NCBI RefSeq assembly: GCF_030849505.1
Contig: NZ_JAUJFI010000028.1
Coordinates: forward strand, 1 to 43,968
Source of the DNA: Azospirillum isscasi
GTDB taxonomy: Bacteria; Pseudomonadota; Alphaproteobacteria; Azospirillales; Azospirillaceae
Direction: 5' to 3'
DNA: 43,968 nt
In this document: one piece after another, positions 7,480 to 15,659 of the stretch
Numbering within the stretch: the first letter of the stretch is position 1
Layout of the letters: each line of letters begins with the position of its first letter
Notes under the pieces: generated by a model
Told to the model about the DNA's origin: nothing
The model's input: only the letters and a program-made list of their open reading frames with translations
Databases searched by the model: none
Program-made: the position numbers and the translations under genes

Positions 7480-10400
7480 GTGGCCCAAGGCATGGAATGG
7501 CACCTCGCCGAGCAACCCACCATCGCCTGCCTTGAGGCCATGGGCTACCGCTTCGTTCCGCCGGAGGAGCATGCCGGTCTGCGGGACGGCGAGAATCAGG
7601 TGCTGTTCCATCCCCACCTCGTCGAGGCCATCCAGAGGATCAACGGCGTCTCCCTGGTCGACGCCCAGGCCGCCTATACCGACCTCGTGTCGGTCACCGA
7701 CAACGAAGCGTGGCTCAAAAAGCTCCGCGGCGACTTCAGCCGGTCAGTGCAGGGGGAGGCGACGCGGCGGACCCTGCGGGTGGTCGATTTCGCCAACCCG
7801 GCCAACAACCGGCTGACCGTCACCCACCAGTTCCGCGTCAAGGCCGAACGGACCCGGATTCCCGATGTGGTGGTTCACCTGAACGGCATCCCGGTGGTCG
7901 TGATCGAGTGCAAAAGCCCGATCAATCACAAGGACAAGACCGGCGAGGCGTTCGACCAGATCCGGCAATATGAGCGGGACATCCCCCGGCTGTTTCTGTC
8001 CAACGTCTTCAACATCGTCACCGACGGCACCAACTGCCTCTACGGCTCCACCGGCAGCCCGTCGAAGTTCTTCGCGGCGTGGCGGGACCCGTGGCCCCGG
8101 CAGGAGTCCGACTTCACCGACGAGTTGTCCAAGGGGCTGTGGTGCCTGCTGGAGCCGTCCCGCCTGCTCGACCTGATCGCCCATTTCGTGGTCTTCGAGA
8201 AGACGGAGGAGGGCATCGTCAAGAAGATGTGCCGCTATCAGCAGTTCCGGGCGGTCAACAAGATCGTCGAGCGGGTGGTGGAGAACCGGCATCGCCGGGG
8301 GCTGGTCTGGCACACCCAGGGGTCGGGCAAGTCGCTGACCATGGCCTTCGCCGCCCTGAAGCTGAAGACCCACCGGACGGTGGACTCCCCTGAACTGACC
8401 AACCCCAACATCCTGGTGCTGACCGACCGGGTGGATCTGCACACCCAGATCACCACCACCTTCACCGCCTGCGGCCTGCCGAACCCGACCGACATCGGCA
8501 GCATCCGTGATCTGCGGACCCTGATGGATGGCAAGACGGACGGGTTGATGGCCCTCTCGACCATCTTCAAGTTCCAGGGGTCGGAAGAGGCGGTCGCGAA
8601 CTCCGCCACCTGGATCGTCATGGTGGACGAGGCACACCGCACCCAGGAAAAAGATCTCGGGGCCTTCCTGCGGAAGACGCTGCCCGACGCCCGCTTCTTC
8701 GGCTTCACCGGCACGCCGATCAAGAAGGACGACAAGGACACCTACTCCAACTTCGGCGTGGTCGGCGAGGGCTATCTCGACAAGTACGGCATCGATGACG
8801 CCGTGGCCGACGGGGCGACGGTGCCGATCTATTACACCGGCCGCAAGACCGACTGGCATGTCGACGAGGCCAAGATCGACATCCTGTTCGACCAGTGGTT
8901 CGCCGACCTGCCGGACGACAAGCTGACGGAACTGAAGAAGCGGGGCGTGACCGTCGCCGATCTGGTCAAGCACCCGAAGCGGATCGCCCTGATCGCCTAT
9001 GACATCTGGACCCATTTCAAGGAATACGCCCGCCCCGACGGCTTCAAGGCCCAGATCGTCACCTTCGACCGCGAGGCGGTCATCCTCTACAAGCGGGCCT
9101 TGGATGCGGTCATCGCCGAGGATCTGGCCTCTGAGGGCATGCCAATCAAGGACGCCCAGGCGATGGCGGCGGGCATGTCGGCCTGCGTCTACTCCTCCGC
9201 CCAGACGGACCAGCACATCAGCGAGGACGCGTACACCCAGTCGATCCGCGAGGGTCTTGTGGCCCATTACCTGAGCGACAAGGCCGAGATCGACGTGAAG
9301 AAGGCGTTCGGCAAGAAGGGTGTCCGGCCGGACTTCCTCATCGTCTGCGACAAGCTGCTGACCGGGTTCGACGCTCCCGTGGAATCCGTCATGTATCTCG
9401 ACAAGCCGCTGAAGGAGCATGGGTTGCTCCAGGCCATCGCCCGCACCAACCGGGTCGCCGATGCGGCGAAACGGAACGGTCTGATCGTCGATTACATCGG
9501 CGTGTCCGCCCATCTGGACAAGGCTCTGGCCTCCTACCGGGCCGACGATGTCCGCAACGCCATGCGGGACCTCGACGACCTCCGCAACCAGCTTCGGGCC
9601 GCCCACGCCGCGGTGCTCCACATGATGAAAGGGGTGAAGCGGGCCGGCGGGCGGATCGACAAGGAGGGCTTGAAGGCCGAGTTCGACCAGCTTGTCGCCC
9701 GCCTGAAACCCGACGAGACCCAGTGGATCGAATTCCGCAACAAGGCCCGCGAATTCATTGCCTTGTACGCGGCCGTCAGTCCGGACCCCTGCGTGCTGGA
9801 GTTCACCGCCGATCTGAAATGGGTCGATGCCTTCCTCCGGTACGCCACCCAGGCCATCGAGAAGCGGGAGGCGTTCGACCAGCGGTCCTACAGCCGCAAG
9901 ATCCGCGACATGCTGGAACGCCACCTCGACGCCACCGGGCTGAGCGTGACGGTGAAGCTTCGGCACATCACGGACCCGGAATTCTGGGAGGATTTCGAGA
10001 CCGAGGGCAAGACGGAGGACGAGCTCAAGACGGCGGCGATCCGCAAAACCGCCGAACTCCGCAAGGTGGTCTATGAGAGGCTGGGCCAGAACGCCCACCA
10101 GTACGGGAAATTCTCCGACCGGCTGCGGGAGTTGCTGGAGAAGCTGGAGGGTGCCCAGCTTTCCTGGGCCGACACGCTGAAGATGGCGGAAGACCTCGCC
10201 AAGGACCTGGAAGCCGAGGCGACCGCCCATGAGGACGCCGGGATGTCGCAGGGGGCCTATGGCGTCCTCCAGGTCCTTCTGGCCTTCGACGCCGGTGACG
10301 GGGCGGACGGGCTGGCGGAGCGGATCGCCGCCCTCTACGAGGATGATGCGACCGCCCCGCGACTGTGGCAGGAAAAGGAGGGGCTGCGGAGATCGCTGCG

Positions 10401-10503
10401 GCAGCAGGTCCGCGGCTTGGCCCACGAGTTCGGCCTGGGGAACCTCAAGGAGGTCTCCGAACAGGTCGAGGAATTCGCCCTCAAGCAGTTCGCCAAGGTC
10501 TGA
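7480..10503 (+). CDS. hsdR: Type I restriction endonuclease subunit R
   Basis: HsdR is the ATP-driven translocase and nuclease of the type I complex. The 1007-residue protein has a PD-(D/E)xK nuclease in the N-terminal domain (Asp129 in RIPDVV and ECK at 143-145), followed by the SF2 motor. The motor has Walker A TQGSGKS at 279-285, DEAH at 383-386, motif III GFTGTP near 408-413 and motif VI LLQAIARTNR. A helical C-terminal region for binding HsdM/HsdS follows. All key residues are present, so it looks active. I chose GTG 7480 because AGGGAG lies about 8 bases upstream; ATG 7492 is the alternative. The stop is four bases before the YgjP-type gene. Confidence 0.96.
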   Translation: MAQGMEWHLAEQPTIACLEAMGYRFVPPEEHAGLRDGENQVLFHPHLVEAIQRINGVSLVDAQAAYTDLVSVTDNEAWLKKLRGDFSRSVQGEATRRTLRVVDFANPANNRLTVTHQFRVKAERTRIPDVVVHLNGIPVVVIECKSPINHKDKTGEAFDQIRQYERDIPRLFLSNVFNIVTDGTNCLYGSTGSPSKFFAAWRDPWPRQESDFTDELSKGLWCLLEPSRLLDLIAHFVVFEKTEEGIVKKMCRYQQFRAVNKIVERVVENRHRRGLVWHTQGSGKSLTMAFAALKLKTHRTVDSPELTNPNILVLTDRVDLHTQITTTFTACGLPNPTDIGSIRDLRTLMDGKTDGLMALSTIFKFQGSEEAVANSATWIVMVDEAHRTQEKDLGAFLRKTLPDARFFGFTGTPIKKDDKDTYSNFGVVGEGYLDKYGIDDAVADGATVPIYYTGRKTDWHVDEAKIDILFDQWFADLPDDKLTELKKRGVTVADLVKHPKRIALIAYDIWTHFKEYARPDGFKAQIVTFDREAVILYKRALDAVIAEDLASEGMPIKDAQAMAAGMSACVYSSAQTDQHISEDAYTQSIREGLVAHYLSDKAEIDVKKAFGKKGVRPDFLIVCDKLLTGFDAPVESVMYLDKPLKEHGLLQAIARTNRVADAAKRNGLIVDYIGVSAHLDKALASYRADDVRNAMRDLDDLRNQLRAAHAAVLHMMKGVKRAGGRIDKEGLKAEFDQLVARLKPDETQWIEFRNKAREFIALYAAVSPDPCVLEFTADLKWVDAFLRYATQAIEKREAFDQRSYSRKIRDMLERHLDATGLSVTVKLRHITDPEFWEDFETEGKTEDELKTAAIRKTAELRKVVYERLGQNAHQYGKFSDRLRELLEKLEGAQLSWADTLKMAEDLAKDLEAEATAHEDAGMSQGAYGVLQVLLAFDAGDGADGLAERIAALYEDDATAPRLWQEKEGLRRSLRQQVRGLAHEFGLGNLKEVSEQVEEFALKQFAKV

Positions 10504-10507
10504 TCCC

Positions 10508-11248
10508 ATGCCCATGCTGACGGTCGGCAGTGTCGAGATTCCCTATGTCCTGCATCGCTCTGACGCGGCGACGCGGGCACGCATCACCGTCACGCCGGAC
10601 AGCGTCGAGGTGGTCGTGCCCACCGCCGCCACCGAGGACGAGATTGCCGGGGTGCTCCACCGCCGCCGGGCGTGGCTCTACGAGCAGACCCGCCACATGG
10701 CCGAGCGGATGGCCCGTTCCAACGCCGTCCGGCGGTTCATCAGCGGGGCCAAGATCCCCTATCGCGGCCGGCTCATGCGACTGCGGGTGGAGCCGTGCGA
10801 CGACACGCTGGTGAGTGTGGCCTACCGCAACGGCTTCCTGGTCGGCTGCCCCCGGTCGGTGGCTCCCGCCTCCCACGACGACCTGATCGAATCGGCGTTG
10901 CGGCTGTGGCTGAGGAAACGGCTCCGCCAGGATGTCGCCGACCTCGTCCGCCGGCACGGCGAGCCGAATGGGCTGAAGCCGAAGGATGTCCGGGTCAAGG
11001 ACCAGAAGCACGTCTGGGGAAGCTGCGGGATCGACCGTGTCGTGAACCTGAACTGGCAGTTGGTTTTCTCCCCCCGGACGGTGCTGGAATACGCGGTGGT
11101 CCATGAACTCTGCCACCTGCGGCACCGCACCCACGACCGGTCCTTCTGGGGATTGGTCGGAACCATCCTGCCGGACTGGGAGGCCAGGAAGGCGTGGCTG
11201 GACCAGAACGAACATTTCCTGACGTTGCGACGCGTGGAGCCGACCTGA
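10508..11248 (+). CDS. YgjP/DUF45-type zinc metallopeptidase (SprT-like)
   Basis: This 246-residue protein belongs to the YgjP-like family. It has an N-terminal beta-rich half (VEVVVPTAATEDEI), the KHVWGSCG segment at 167-174 and the zinc-binding motif HELCHLRHRTH at 199-209, where His199, His203 and probably His209 are ligands and Glu200 is catalytic. Members are frequently encoded next to hsdR in type I loci, but their role there is unproven. Processing or removal of HsdR or a DNA-protein crosslink is possible. ATG 10508 follows the hsdR stop by four bases, and its own stop overlaps the Mrr-type ATG by one base, so all three are translated from one message. Confidence 0.9.
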   Translation: MPMLTVGSVEIPYVLHRSDAATRARITVTPDSVEVVVPTAATEDEIAGVLHRRRAWLYEQTRHMAERMARSNAVRRFISGAKIPYRGRLMRLRVEPCDDTLVSVAYRNGFLVGCPRSVAPASHDDLIESALRLWLRKRLRQDVADLVRRHGEPNGLKPKDVRVKDQKHVWGSCGIDRVVNLNWQLVFSPRTVLEYAVVHELCHLRHRTHDRSFWGLVGTILPDWEARKAWLDQNEHFLTLRRVEPT

Positions 11249-12165
11249 TGGCCATTCCCGATTTCCAGACCCTGATGCTCCCCGTCCTGAAGACCGCCGC
11301 CGCGGGTGGCGAAGTCCGCATCGGCGATGTGGTGGACCAGCTTGCCGATGCGTTTGCCTTGACCGACGAGGAGCGAGCCCGAATTCTGCCGTCAGGTCGG
11401 CAGACAACCATCGCCAACCGGGTCCACTGGGCGAAGAGCTACCTCAACAAGGCCGGGTTGGTCGAAATGACTCGGCGGGCTCACTTCCGCATCACCCCGG
11501 AGGGCCGGAACGTGCTGAAGTCGCCGCCGGAGAAGATCACCATCCGATTCCTGGAGCAATTCCCGAGCTTCAAAGGTTTCCGCGACGGCGAGGCTGGGAC
11601 AGCCGAGGCGGCCGAGGTCGTGCTTTCGGTTGCCGAGAGTCCGCTGACCCCCGATGAGGTGATGCGGCAGGCCCATTTGCGGATTGAAGCGTCGTTGGCG
11701 GAGGAGATTCTCCAGCGGGTGCGGTCCGGGACGCCAGCCTTTTTCGAGAAGACCGTCGTTCGCCTGCTGATCACCATGGGTTACGGCGGGTCGGTGACGG
11801 AACTCGACAAGGCTCTGGTCGGTAAGTCCGGCGACGATGGAGTGGACGGTATCATCGACCAGGACCCGCTTGGGCTGGATCGCGTCTATGTCCAGGCCAA
11901 GCGGTACGCCGACGGGAACAGCGTCGGAGCCGGGGCGATCCGTGATTTCTTCGGCAGCCTGAACCTGTTCAAGGCGACCAAGGGGCTATTCGTCACCACC
12001 TCCGCCTTCACCGCCTCAGCCAGGGAGACGGCCGACCGGCTCGGCACCCGCATCGTGCTGATCGACGGCATCCAACTGGCCAAGCTGATGATCCGGCACG
12101 AGGTCGGCTGCCGGATCGAAGAGACCCTGCACATCAAGCGTGTGGACGAGGATTTCTTCGAATAG
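11248..12165 (+). CDS. mrr: Mrr-type restriction endonuclease
   Basis: Mrr enzymes are type IV endonucleases that cut DNA carrying foreign methylation. The 305-residue protein has an N-terminal winged-helix module (about residues 1-95; LPSGRQTTIANRVHWAKSYLNKAGL and RITPEGRNVL) and a C-terminal Mrr catalytic domain. The catalytic motif reads GDDGVDG at 195-201 and QAK at 216-218, the usual D-x(n)-QxK arrangement. A predicted substrate-side helix and strand (DFFGSLNLFKATKGLFVTTS) follow. ATG 11248 overlaps the stop of the metallopeptidase gene by one base. It closes the restriction operon and converges on the integrase gene with nine bases between stops. All catalytic residues are present. Confidence 0.92.
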   Translation: MAIPDFQTLMLPVLKTAAAGGEVRIGDVVDQLADAFALTDEERARILPSGRQTTIANRVHWAKSYLNKAGLVEMTRRAHFRITPEGRNVLKSPPEKITIRFLEQFPSFKGFRDGEAGTAEAAEVVLSVAESPLTPDEVMRQAHLRIEASLAEEILQRVRSGTPAFFEKTVVRLLITMGYGGSVTELDKALVGKSGDDGVDGIIDQDPLGLDRVYVQAKRYADGNSVGAGAIRDFFGSLNLFKATKGLFVTTSAFTASARETADRLGTRIVLIDGIQLAKLMIRHEVGCRIEETLHIKRVDEDFFE

Positions 12166-12174
12166 CAGCCGGGC

Positions 12175-13812
12175 CTATGCCGGGGAGGAAGCGATCATCA
12201 AGTGACCAAGGTCCAGTTCAGGGTATTGGACTTTGGAGATTGCCGTCAGCAATGTGGATGCCCGGAACCCCCGGCCGTAGAACTCTGCACTTTCGGAGCC
12301 CATGTCGCCGTTGTCGCCGGCCCAACCGCCAAGAGCCAGGGCAAGTTCACGGTCAACCCGAGCTTCCCGGAGAGCGTCGCGGAAATTGTGGCGGAAGCTG
12401 TGGAAGCAAGTCCGGCCCGCCGATGCCCCCGCCTTTTGAAGAAAGCGGCGGAACCACTTCGAGAATACGTCGGAGTAATATCCGGTTTTTGCCGGAAGTA
12501 GTTCGGGGAACAGTTTGGCGTTCCTCTTCCGCCGCTGCTCGCTGACGTATTCCTCGAATCCCGCCGCGAGCAGCGTCGGATGGACCGGGATGACCCGCTC
12601 GCTGCTGCCGGTCTTGAGTCGCTTATCGTCGGTCCCCTTGATCGCCTCGGCCGTGACCACGAAGCACAGGGTGCCGTCGATCACCCGGATATCCTCCGTG
12701 TTCATCTGGCAGATCTCGTTGAGCCGCATGCCCGAAAACAAGCCGATCAGCGGTACCCAGAAGCGTCCCCGCCGGGGACGGGCCTCTCCGGGCTTGGCGT
12801 AGCCGTAGTCGTCGTCCTGACAGCCGGTGTAGAGCGGGGCGGTGAAGATGGCTTGAAGCTGTTTCGGGGTGAACGGCTGCCGCTTGTCCTTGCGGTTGGT
12901 GGTGTCCACGACGCCAAGCCCTTTTGCGGGATTCCGGTCGATGAAGCCTTCGTTCACCGCCCAGGTCAGAAGAGCGGACAGCTTCGTCATGTAGCCGTTC
13001 ACGGTCGCGGGGCTGAGGCCAGATGCCTTGCCGGCGTTGCGGGTCTTCTGGACAATCTCACGGGCGGTCAGGTTCGGATACCGCTTGGTCGAGTTGGGGG
13101 GTAGCGACCGGAGGGTGTCCATGACCTCGCGGCAGGTCTCCCGTCCGATGTCGGACACCGGCGTGTCCTGGCCAATGATCTCAATCAGCAGGCCGAACAC
13201 CGTCTCGTAAGCCAGGACGGTTTTGCCGGACCGGATGACGCCGGGATCGGCCATGTAGGCGTCGTAAACCTGCTGGATGGTCTTCGCCTTGGCGGGCTCG
13301 GCGGCGGGGACAGCCGTCTCCGCGGCGACCGGTTGGGCAGCCTGGAGTTTTTCGGCGATGCGGCTGGCCAGCAGATCCAGGTCGATGTGGATGGCCGGGC
13401 CGGTGGGATCGGGCAGGACGGCGTCGGCCGCCACCGAGGGGACGGAGGGCGGCGGACAGGCCCTGTCGCACGCGGCGTGGGTCGGATCGCTTCCGGTGCC
13501 CCCGCGAACCGCGTCGAATTCCTGTTCGATCTCGAAGGCGATCCGGCGGGCCGCCCGGATGGCGTCGGGGTAGCGGCTGGTCCGGAGGGAGCGGTTGATG
13601 TGGGTCCGGCCCAGCACCGCCTGGAGGTTGGCCGGGACGCGGGTTCGGAACTGCCACACGGCTCCCCGCAGCCACAGCCCCGTGGGACGCCGCTTGGGCG
13701 ACAGGAATGTGCGACACCCAGGGCGGGCGGAAACGGCGGATTTTGGAGGGGAGGAAGGCGATTCGGCCGACGCCGTGTGCGACAGGGCGGTGTCACACAC
13801 CGGGTCCGACAC
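12175..13812 (-). CDS. Tyrosine recombinase/integrase of the island
   Basis: This 545-residue protein is a phage-type integrase. The N-terminal part resembles DUF6538 (GLWLRGAVWQFRTRVP, residues 45-60). The SAM-like core-binding domain spans roughly 175-295, and the catalytic domain contains Arg363 (GLFSGMRLNEI), the HSFR box at 471-474, a GW at 496-497 and the nucleophile Tyr512 (AEFYGRG), so it should be active. The gene points away from the tRNA-Ala whose 3' end serves as attachment site, with its 5' end 48 bases from it. I placed the start at GTG 13812. No strong ribosome site is visible and the frame stays open toward the tRNA. The first 35 residues are low-complexity and may not be essential. 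Confidence 0.93.
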   Translation of the reverse strand: MSDPVCDTALSHTASAESPSSPPKSAVSARPGCRTFLSPKRRPTGLWLRGAVWQFRTRVPANLQAVLGRTHINRSLRTSRYPDAIRAARRIAFEIEQEFDAVRGGTGSDPTHAACDRACPPPSVPSVAADAVLPDPTGPAIHIDLDLLASRIAEKLQAAQPVAAETAVPAAEPAKAKTIQQVYDAYMADPGVIRSGKTVLAYETVFGLLIEIIGQDTPVSDIGRETCREVMDTLRSLPPNSTKRYPNLTAREIVQKTRNAGKASGLSPATVNGYMTKLSALLTWAVNEGFIDRNPAKGLGVVDTTNRKDKRQPFTPKQLQAIFTAPLYTGCQDDDYGYAKPGEARPRRGRFWVPLIGLFSGMRLNEICQMNTEDIRVIDGTLCFVVTAEAIKGTDDKRLKTGSSERVIPVHPTLLAAGFEEYVSEQRRKRNAKLFPELLPAKTGYYSDVFSKWFRRFLQKAGASAGRTCFHSFRHNFRDALREARVDRELALALGGWAGDNGDMGSESAEFYGRGFRASTLLTAISKVQYPELDLGHLMIASSPA

Positions 13813-13876
13813 CCCGGTCGGGGCGGATTTCCCAGCAAAATCAATGGGAACATGAGTAATGGTGGAGCCGAGGAGG
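13315..13876 (-). repeat. Right arm of inverted repeat, including att core
   Basis: This is the partner of 61-625, read on the opposite strand. It comprises the integrase 5' coding region and the last 17 bases of the tRNA-Ala gene (13860-13876), which form the probable attachment core. Bases 13838-13876 are identical to 61-99 in reverse complement. Further in, the copies diverge by scattered substitutions, which argues against a very recent duplication. Confidence 0.85.
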
Positions 13877-13935
13877 ATCGAACTCCCGACCTACGCATTG
13901 CGAACGCGTCGCTCTCCCAGCTGAGCTACGGCCCC
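13860..13935 (-). tRNA. tRNA-Ala (anticodon CGC)
   Basis: The 76-base gene on the minus strand folds into a full cloverleaf. The 7-bp acceptor stem includes a G3-U70 pair, the alanine identity element. The anticodon loop is TTCGCAA with anticodon CGC, the T loop is TTCGATC, and the CCA end is encoded. The acceptor half nearest the island is the attachment sequence of the integrase, and the gene stays intact after integration. No other tRNA is visible in the window. Confidence 0.97.
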
Positions 13936-13960
13936 ACACACCGTCACCGGCGTGCGGCGG

Positions 13961-13989
13961 ATAATGGTGATGCGGAGGGAACCTGTCAA
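13961..13989 (-). promoter_or_regulatory. Sigma-70-type promoter of tRNA-Ala
   Basis: On the minus strand a perfect TTGACA (13989-13984) is followed after exactly 17 bases by CATTAT (13966-13961), four of six to the -10 consensus. The -10 box ends 25 bases upstream of the tRNA 5' end, a suitable distance for a short leader. The promoter lies on the chromosomal side and is not disturbed by the island. Confidence 0.75.
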
Positions 13990-14129
13990 GCCCTCTGAAC
14001 GCGCCCGTTTGCGGGCATCGGCGGATCGCGGAAGGGGATGGCGGCAGCCCGCCGCGCGGCACTGGACAGCACTCGCCGCTTGTGCTTAGGGTGCCCCGCA
14101 AAATCGGACAATAAAGGGACGGGCCGGGC

Positions 14130-14414
14130 ATGATTGCGCTGTACCTGCTGATCGACACCGTTCTCAGCCTCTATGTCTGGCTGCTCATCGCTTCGGCGGT
14201 GCTGAGCTGGCTGGTGGCCTTCAACGTCGTCAACACCCGCAACCGCGCGGTCTATGTCATCGGCGACTTCCTCTACCGCATCACCGAGCCGGCGCTGCGC
14301 CCGATCCGCCGCGTCCTGCCGAACATGAGCGGTCTGGACCTGTCGCCGATCGTGCTGATCCTGCTGATCTTCTTCGTCCGCAACCTGCTGGCCGAGTACT
14401 GGCCGCGATTCTGA
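14130..14414 (+). CDS. YggT-family membrane protein
   Basis: The 94-residue protein has two hydrophobic segments (about residues 3-27 and 68-86) around a short cytoplasmic loop with [14 protein letters not shown], the signature of the YggT family. It is an inner-membrane protein; relatives are linked to osmotic tolerance in bacteria and to cytochrome maturation in chloroplasts, but the exact role is unsettled. Its stop overlaps the ATG of the DUF167 gene by one base. YggT next to DUF167 is a widespread bacterial gene pair. The upstream 194 bases, shared with the tRNA promoter, hold its control region. Confidence 0.92.
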   Translation: MIALYLLIDTVLSLYVWLLIASAVLSWLVAFNVVNTRNRAVYVIGDFLYRITEPALRPIRRVLPNMSGLDLSPIVLILLIFFVRNLLAEYWPRF

Positions 14415-14758
14415 TGGCCGGGCCTTTCGAAGCCGTCGCGGACGGCGTTCGGCTGGCCCTGCGGGTGACGCCCAAGGCGTCGCGCAACGCCATCGCCGGG
14501 CTGGCCGCCACCGCGTCCGGAGGAACGGCCCTGAAGGTGACGGTGACCGCCGTGCCGGAGAACGGCAAGGCGAACGAGGCGGTGGTGAAGCTGCTGGCCA
14601 AGGCGTGGAAACTGCCGAAGACCAGCCTGACGGTGGTGGCCGGCGCCACCGACCGGAACAAGATTGTCCATGTGGCCGGCGATCCGGCCGACCTGATGCG
14701 CCGGCTGACGGCGCTGGTGAAACCTGCAAGCTGTGATACGGGGAACAGCGATGGCTGA
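14414..14758 (+). CDS. DUF167 (YggU) family protein
   Basis: This 114-residue soluble protein shows the conserved DUF167 pattern: [16 protein letters not shown] near the start, then [22 protein letters not shown], then [17 protein letters not shown]. Its function is unknown; the fold is a small alpha/beta domain and the pairing with YggT is conserved. Translation is probably coupled to yggT through the one-base overlap, and its 3' end overlaps the folD start by eight bases. Confidence 0.92.
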   Translation: MAGPFEAVADGVRLALRVTPKASRNAIAGLAATASGGTALKVTVTAVPENGKANEAVVKLLAKAWKLPKTSLTVVAGATDRNKIVHVAGDPADLMRRLTALVKPASCDTGNSDG

Positions 14759-15659
14759 GGCGAAGATCATCGACGGCAAGGCGTTCGCCGCGGGGCTGCG
14801 CGCCCGCGTGGCGGAGGGCGTGGCCGCCCTCAAGGCCAGCCATGGGGTCACCCCCGGCCTCGCCGTCGTGCTGGTGGGCGAGGACCCGGCGAGCCAGGTC
14901 TATGTCCGGTCCAAGGAAAAGGCGCTGGCCGACCTCGGCATGAACAGCTTCGACCACCACGAGCCCGCCGACCTCGGCGAGGCGGAGCTGCTGGCCCTGA
15001 TCGACCGGCTGAACGCCGACCCGGCGGTGCACGGCATCCTGGTCCAGCTTCCCCTGCCCAGGCACATCGACACCCAGAAGGTGCTGGCCCGCATCGTCCC
15101 GGAAAAGGACGCGGACGGCTTCCACGTCGTCAACGCCGGCCTGCTGGCGACCGGCAGCCCCGGCGCCATCGTGCCCTGCACGCCGCTGGGCAGCCTGCTG
15201 CTGATCCGCGACACGCTGGGCGCCGATCTGAAGGGCAAGCGGGCGCTGGTGCTGGGCCGCTCCAACATCGTCGGCAAGCCGATGGCGCAGTTGCTGCTCC
15301 AGCAGGATTGCACGGTCACCGTCGCCCATTCCCGCACCCAGGATCTGCCCGGCGAATGCCGGCGGGCCGACATCCTGGTCGCCGCGGTGGGCCGTCCGGA
15401 GATGGTGCGCGGCGACTGGATCAAGCCGGGCGCCGTGGTCATCGACGTCGGCATCAACCGCATCCCGCACCCGGCCGAGCCGGGCAAGACCAAGCTGGTC
15501 GGCGACGTGGCCTACGACGAGGCCGTCAAGGTCGCCGGCGCCATCACCCCGGTGCCGGGCGGCGTCGGGCCGATGACCATCGCCTGCCTGATGCTGAACA
15601 CCCTGGCCGCCGCCTGCCGCGCCGCCGGAGCGCCGGTCCCGGCCGAGGCCCTTGCATGA
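14751..15659 (+). CDS. folD: Bifunctional methylenetetrahydrofolate dehydrogenase/cyclohydrolase
   Basis: FolD interconverts 5,10-methylene-, 5,10-methenyl- and 10-formyl-tetrahydrofolate using NADP, supplying one-carbon units for purines and initiator tRNA formylation in the cytosol. The 302-residue protein has the family landmarks: YVRSKEKA with the catalytic lysine near residue 50, [10 protein letters not shown], the nucleotide-binding [14 protein letters not shown] and the C-terminal [13 protein letters not shown] 14751, eight bases inside the DUF167 gene, gives [10 protein letters not shown], the expected start, with GGGAA just upstream. Its stop overlaps the corA-like ATG by four bases. 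Confidence 0.97.
   Translation: MAEAKIIDGKAFAAGLRARVAEGVAALKASHGVTPGLAVVLVGEDPASQVYVRSKEKALADLGMNSFDHHEPADLGEAELLALIDRLNADPAVHGILVQLPLPRHIDTQKVLARIVPEKDADGFHVVNAGLLATGSPGAIVPCTPLGSLLLIRDTLGADLKGKRALVLGRSNIVGKPMAQLLLQQDCTVTVAHSRTQDLPGECRRADILVAAVGRPEMVRGDWIKPGAVVIDVGINRIPHPAEPGKTKLVGDVAYDEAVKVAGAITPVPGGVGPMTIACLMLNTLAAACRAAGAPVPAEALA

Noticed and set aside
7744..10515. A 923-codon open frame on the minus strand
   Set aside because: Antisense shadow of hsdR; it lacks recognisable motifs and has biased composition.
13185..13898. Alternative frame over the integrase start, beginning with an ATG near the tRNA
   Set aside because: It reads the wrong frame of the integrase; the conserved domain and all catalytic residues belong to the GTG-initiated frame.
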